DNA of 64,000 bases from Acidithiobacillus sp. YTS05 (lineage in GTDB: Bacteria > Pseudomonadota > Gammaproteobacteria > Acidithiobacillales > Acidithiobacillaceae), in NCBI RefSeq assembly GCF_024396695.1, contig NZ_CP094359.1:1612001-1676000 (forward strand), written 5' to 3'. Below, one piece after another: positions 62,466-64,000 of this stretch; position 1 is the stretch's first letter; every line of letters starts with the position of its first letter. The notes beneath the pieces were generated by a model. The model had not been told where the DNA came from. It worked only from the letters and a program-made list of their open reading frames with translations, and did not search any database. The translations under genes and the position numbers were made by a program.

Positions 62466-63760
62466 GAGACCACCTGCGCCAGATCCAGGCCCGCCTGGCG
62501 GGCAAGCACGGGGAAAGTGGGGAACGAGGTAGCGACATTTTCGCAATCCAGGATCTGGATCGCTTCCTCGGCACGCAAGGCAGCCATGGCGAAGGACATG
62601 GCGATGCGATGATCACCGTGGCTGTCCACTGTTCCCCCACGTATTTGGCCGCCATCGATGCGCGCGCCATCGGCGGTTTCCTCCACCAGAACTCCCAGAT
62701 TCCGCAATCCCGCGGCCATCACCGCGATGCGATCGCTTTCCTTGACCCGCAGCTCTTCCGCCTCGCGCACCCGCGTCTGCCCCTCGGCGCAGGCGGCGGC
62801 GATAAAGATCGCTGGGAATTCGTCGATGGCCAGGGGCACCAGACGCGGCGGAATATCGATGCCGTGCAGCTGACTGGACCGCACCCGAATATCCGCCACC
62901 GCTTCGCCTCCTACCTCACGCAACTGGGTGAGGTCGATGCGCGCGCCCATACGGGTCAGGATCTCGATGACGCCGGTGCGGGTGGGATTGATACCGACAT
63001 TTTCCAAGAGCAGGTCAGAGCCTGGGGCGATGGTCGCGCCGAGCAGGAAGAAGGTGGCCGAGGAGATGTCGGCAGGCACGTCGATGCATTGTCCTGCCAA
63101 GCGCCCGCCCCCTTGCAGACAGGCGCGCAAAGGTTCTTGCGACACCTCATAGCCAAAGCCGCGCAGCATGCGCTCACTGTGATCGCGAGTGAGAGCCGGT
63201 TCACGTACACAGGTCTGACCCGCGGCGTACAGACCCGCCAGCAGGATTGCCGACTTTACCTGGGCGCTCGCCATCGGCAGGGTATAGTCGATGCCGTGCA
63301 GCCGCGTACCCTCGATCTGCAGCGGCGCCTTGCCCTCCTTGGACGCGATCCGTGCCCCCATGGCCTGCAAAGGGTCGATCACCCGCCCCATGGGACGCCG
63401 ATGCAGACTCTCGTCACCTACCAGAGTGCTGGGAAAGTCTTGCCCCGCTAGCACCCCCGCCAGGAGGCGCATGGCGGTACCGGAGTTCCCACAGTCGAGG
63501 GGTTTTGCCGGCGCGCGCAGTCCGTGCAGACCAACCCCCTGGATCCGCAGCTTGCCGTCGTCCGGCCCGTCGATCTGCACGCCCATGGCGCGGAACGCAG
63601 CGATGGTAGCCAGGACATCTGCGCCTTCCAGAAGGCCACTGACTTCCGTCACTCCCTCGGCCAGGGCACCGAGGATGACGGCGCGATGGGAAATCGATTT
63701 ATCCCCCGGAACGCGCAGGCGCCCGCGCAAGGCGCCGCCGGGCTGGACGAGATACTGCAT
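62462..63760 (-). CDS. aroA: 3-phosphoshikimate 1-carboxyvinyltransferase (EPSP synthase)
   Basis: 432 aa from ATG 63760, which has GAGG 7 bases upstream. GDKSISHRAVILGALAEG, LDCGNSGTAMRLLAGVLAG and the late RVKESDRIAVMAAGLRNLG and DHRIAMSFAMAAL motifs are diagnostic. The G-x-A context LDCGNSGTAMR fits a class II-like enzyme. It is part of aromatic amino acid synthesis together with tyrA, which ends 9 bases upstream of the start. Confidence 0.97.
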   Translation of the reverse strand: MQYLVQPGGALRGRLRVPGDKSISHRAVILGALAEGVTEVSGLLEGADVLATIAAFRAMGVQIDGPDDGKLRIQGVGLHGLRAPAKPLDCGNSGTAMRLLAGVLAGQDFPSTLVGDESLHRRPMGRVIDPLQAMGARIASKEGKAPLQIEGTRLHGIDYTLPMASAQVKSAILLAGLYAAGQTCVREPALTRDHSERMLRGFGYEVSQEPLRACLQGGGRLAGQCIDVPADISSATFFLLGATIAPGSDLLLENVGINPTRTGVIEILTRMGARIDLTQLREVGGEAVADIRVRSSQLHGIDIPPRLVPLAIDEFPAIFIAAACAEGQTRVREAEELRVKESDRIAVMAAGLRNLGVLVEETADGARIDGGQIRGGTVDSHGDHRIAMSFAMAALRAEEAIQILDCENVATSFPTFPVLARQAGLDLAQVVS

Positions 63761-63768
63761 GGTCTGCC

Positions 63769-63999
63769 TCATGACGAAGGAAAGCGAAAACGGGAGCGGG
63801 TCTGTTGTCCGCGGCTCAGACTGGCAAGCAAAGGAGCCGGGTCTTCCCCAGCCAGGACTCCGTCGAGCCGCCCCAAGCCCTCTTGCAGACGCGCCAGTCG
63901 AGCTCGCACGGCAGCACGATTCTGCCAGAGGATGTCGGCCCAGAGCCGCGGGTCGCTCGCGGCAATGCGGCTGAAGTCGCGCAAGCCACCGCCCGCCAG
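63769..63999 (-). CDS. tyrA: Prephenate dehydrogenase (TyrA), 3' end
   Basis: Only the last 76 or so codons are in the window; the gene runs off the right edge. GGGLRDFSRIAASDPRLWADILWQNRAAVRARLARLQEGL is the C-terminal dimerisation region of bacterial prephenate/arogenate dehydrogenases. Its NAD-binding part is outside. Order tyrA-aroA-cmk supports the call. Confidence 0.88.
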   Translation of the reverse strand: MAGGGLRDFSRIAASDPRLWADILWQNRAAVRARLARLQEGLGRLDGVLAGEDPAPLLASLSRGQQTRSRFRFPSS

Positions 64000-64000
64000 C

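Overview
The window reads as a chromosomal segment of a GC-rich, flagellated proteobacterium. The housekeeping gene order at the right end (tyrA-aroA-cmk-rpsA-ihfB-lapB-pyrF, then pyrE, tig-clpP-clpX-lon-hupB-ppiD), an HdeD-type acid-resistance protein and a SulP transporter fit an acidophile of the Acidithiobacillus type. That placement is an inference from gene content, not a database result.

Layout. (1) 1-5.2 kb: the 3' end of a D-Ala-D-Ala carboxypeptidase, a DHA2 drug exporter with a TetR-type operator in its leader, a SulP anion transporter, tRNA-Glu and galE. (2) 5.3-8.4 kb: a scarred accessory strip with an antitoxin whose RelE-type partner survives only as its first codons, an intact VapBC pair, gene fragments, duplicated scraps of a ligase gene and one complete IS3-family element (25-bp inverted repeats, GTC target duplication). 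(3) 8.4-27.8 kb: a surface-polysaccharide (O-antigen-like) locus. It holds a frameshifted wbaP-like initiating transferase, an O-antigen ligase/polymerase, an ABC exporter (wzm, wzt), a methyltransferase with a 42-bp x 8 tandem repeat, a three-module GT4 glycosyltransferase, gmd and rmd for GDP-D-rhamnose, a GT4 enzyme, a GT4-GT2 fusion, two GT2 enzymes and a Wzx flippase. The stretches near 12-15.5 and 24.5-27.6 kb look more AT-rich than the flanks. (4) 27.9-31.8 kb: a second accessory strip with two Uma2-family genes and a decayed third copy, DinJ/YafQ, and two PIN toxin/ribbon-helix-helix antitoxin pairs in opposite gene orders. (5) 31.8-36.2 kb: an orphan ATP synthase epsilon-like gene, a TonB-family gene, a small membrane protein, thioredoxin, xseA and a membrane protein. 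(6) 36.2-49.1 kb: motility and c-di-GMP genes (two PilZ proteins, fliL-motA-motB, two GGDEF cyclases, fliK-like and flhB-like genes), with ppk2, rnr, tRNA-Leu, a T4-Pnk-like kinase and hdeD between them. (7) 49.1-64 kb: the core operons named above, with tRNA-Val and tRNA-Asp.

How the parts work together. GalE, the WbaP-like transferase, Gmd/Rmd, the glycosyltransferases, Wzm/Wzt, Wzx and the ligase together describe synthesis and export of a rhamnose-containing glycan. The most interesting point is the methyltransferase at 14.0-15.6 kb. An alanine-register coiled coil built from eight near-identical 14-residue repeats separates its catalytic head from a basic tail. This is the layout expected of a chain-terminating enzyme whose coiled coil acts as a chain-length ruler (as in WbdD of E. 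coli O9a), here encoded by an expandable DNA repeat. Toxin-antitoxin modules, each with a palindrome at its promoter, flank the locus on both sides, as if they guarded an exchangeable island.
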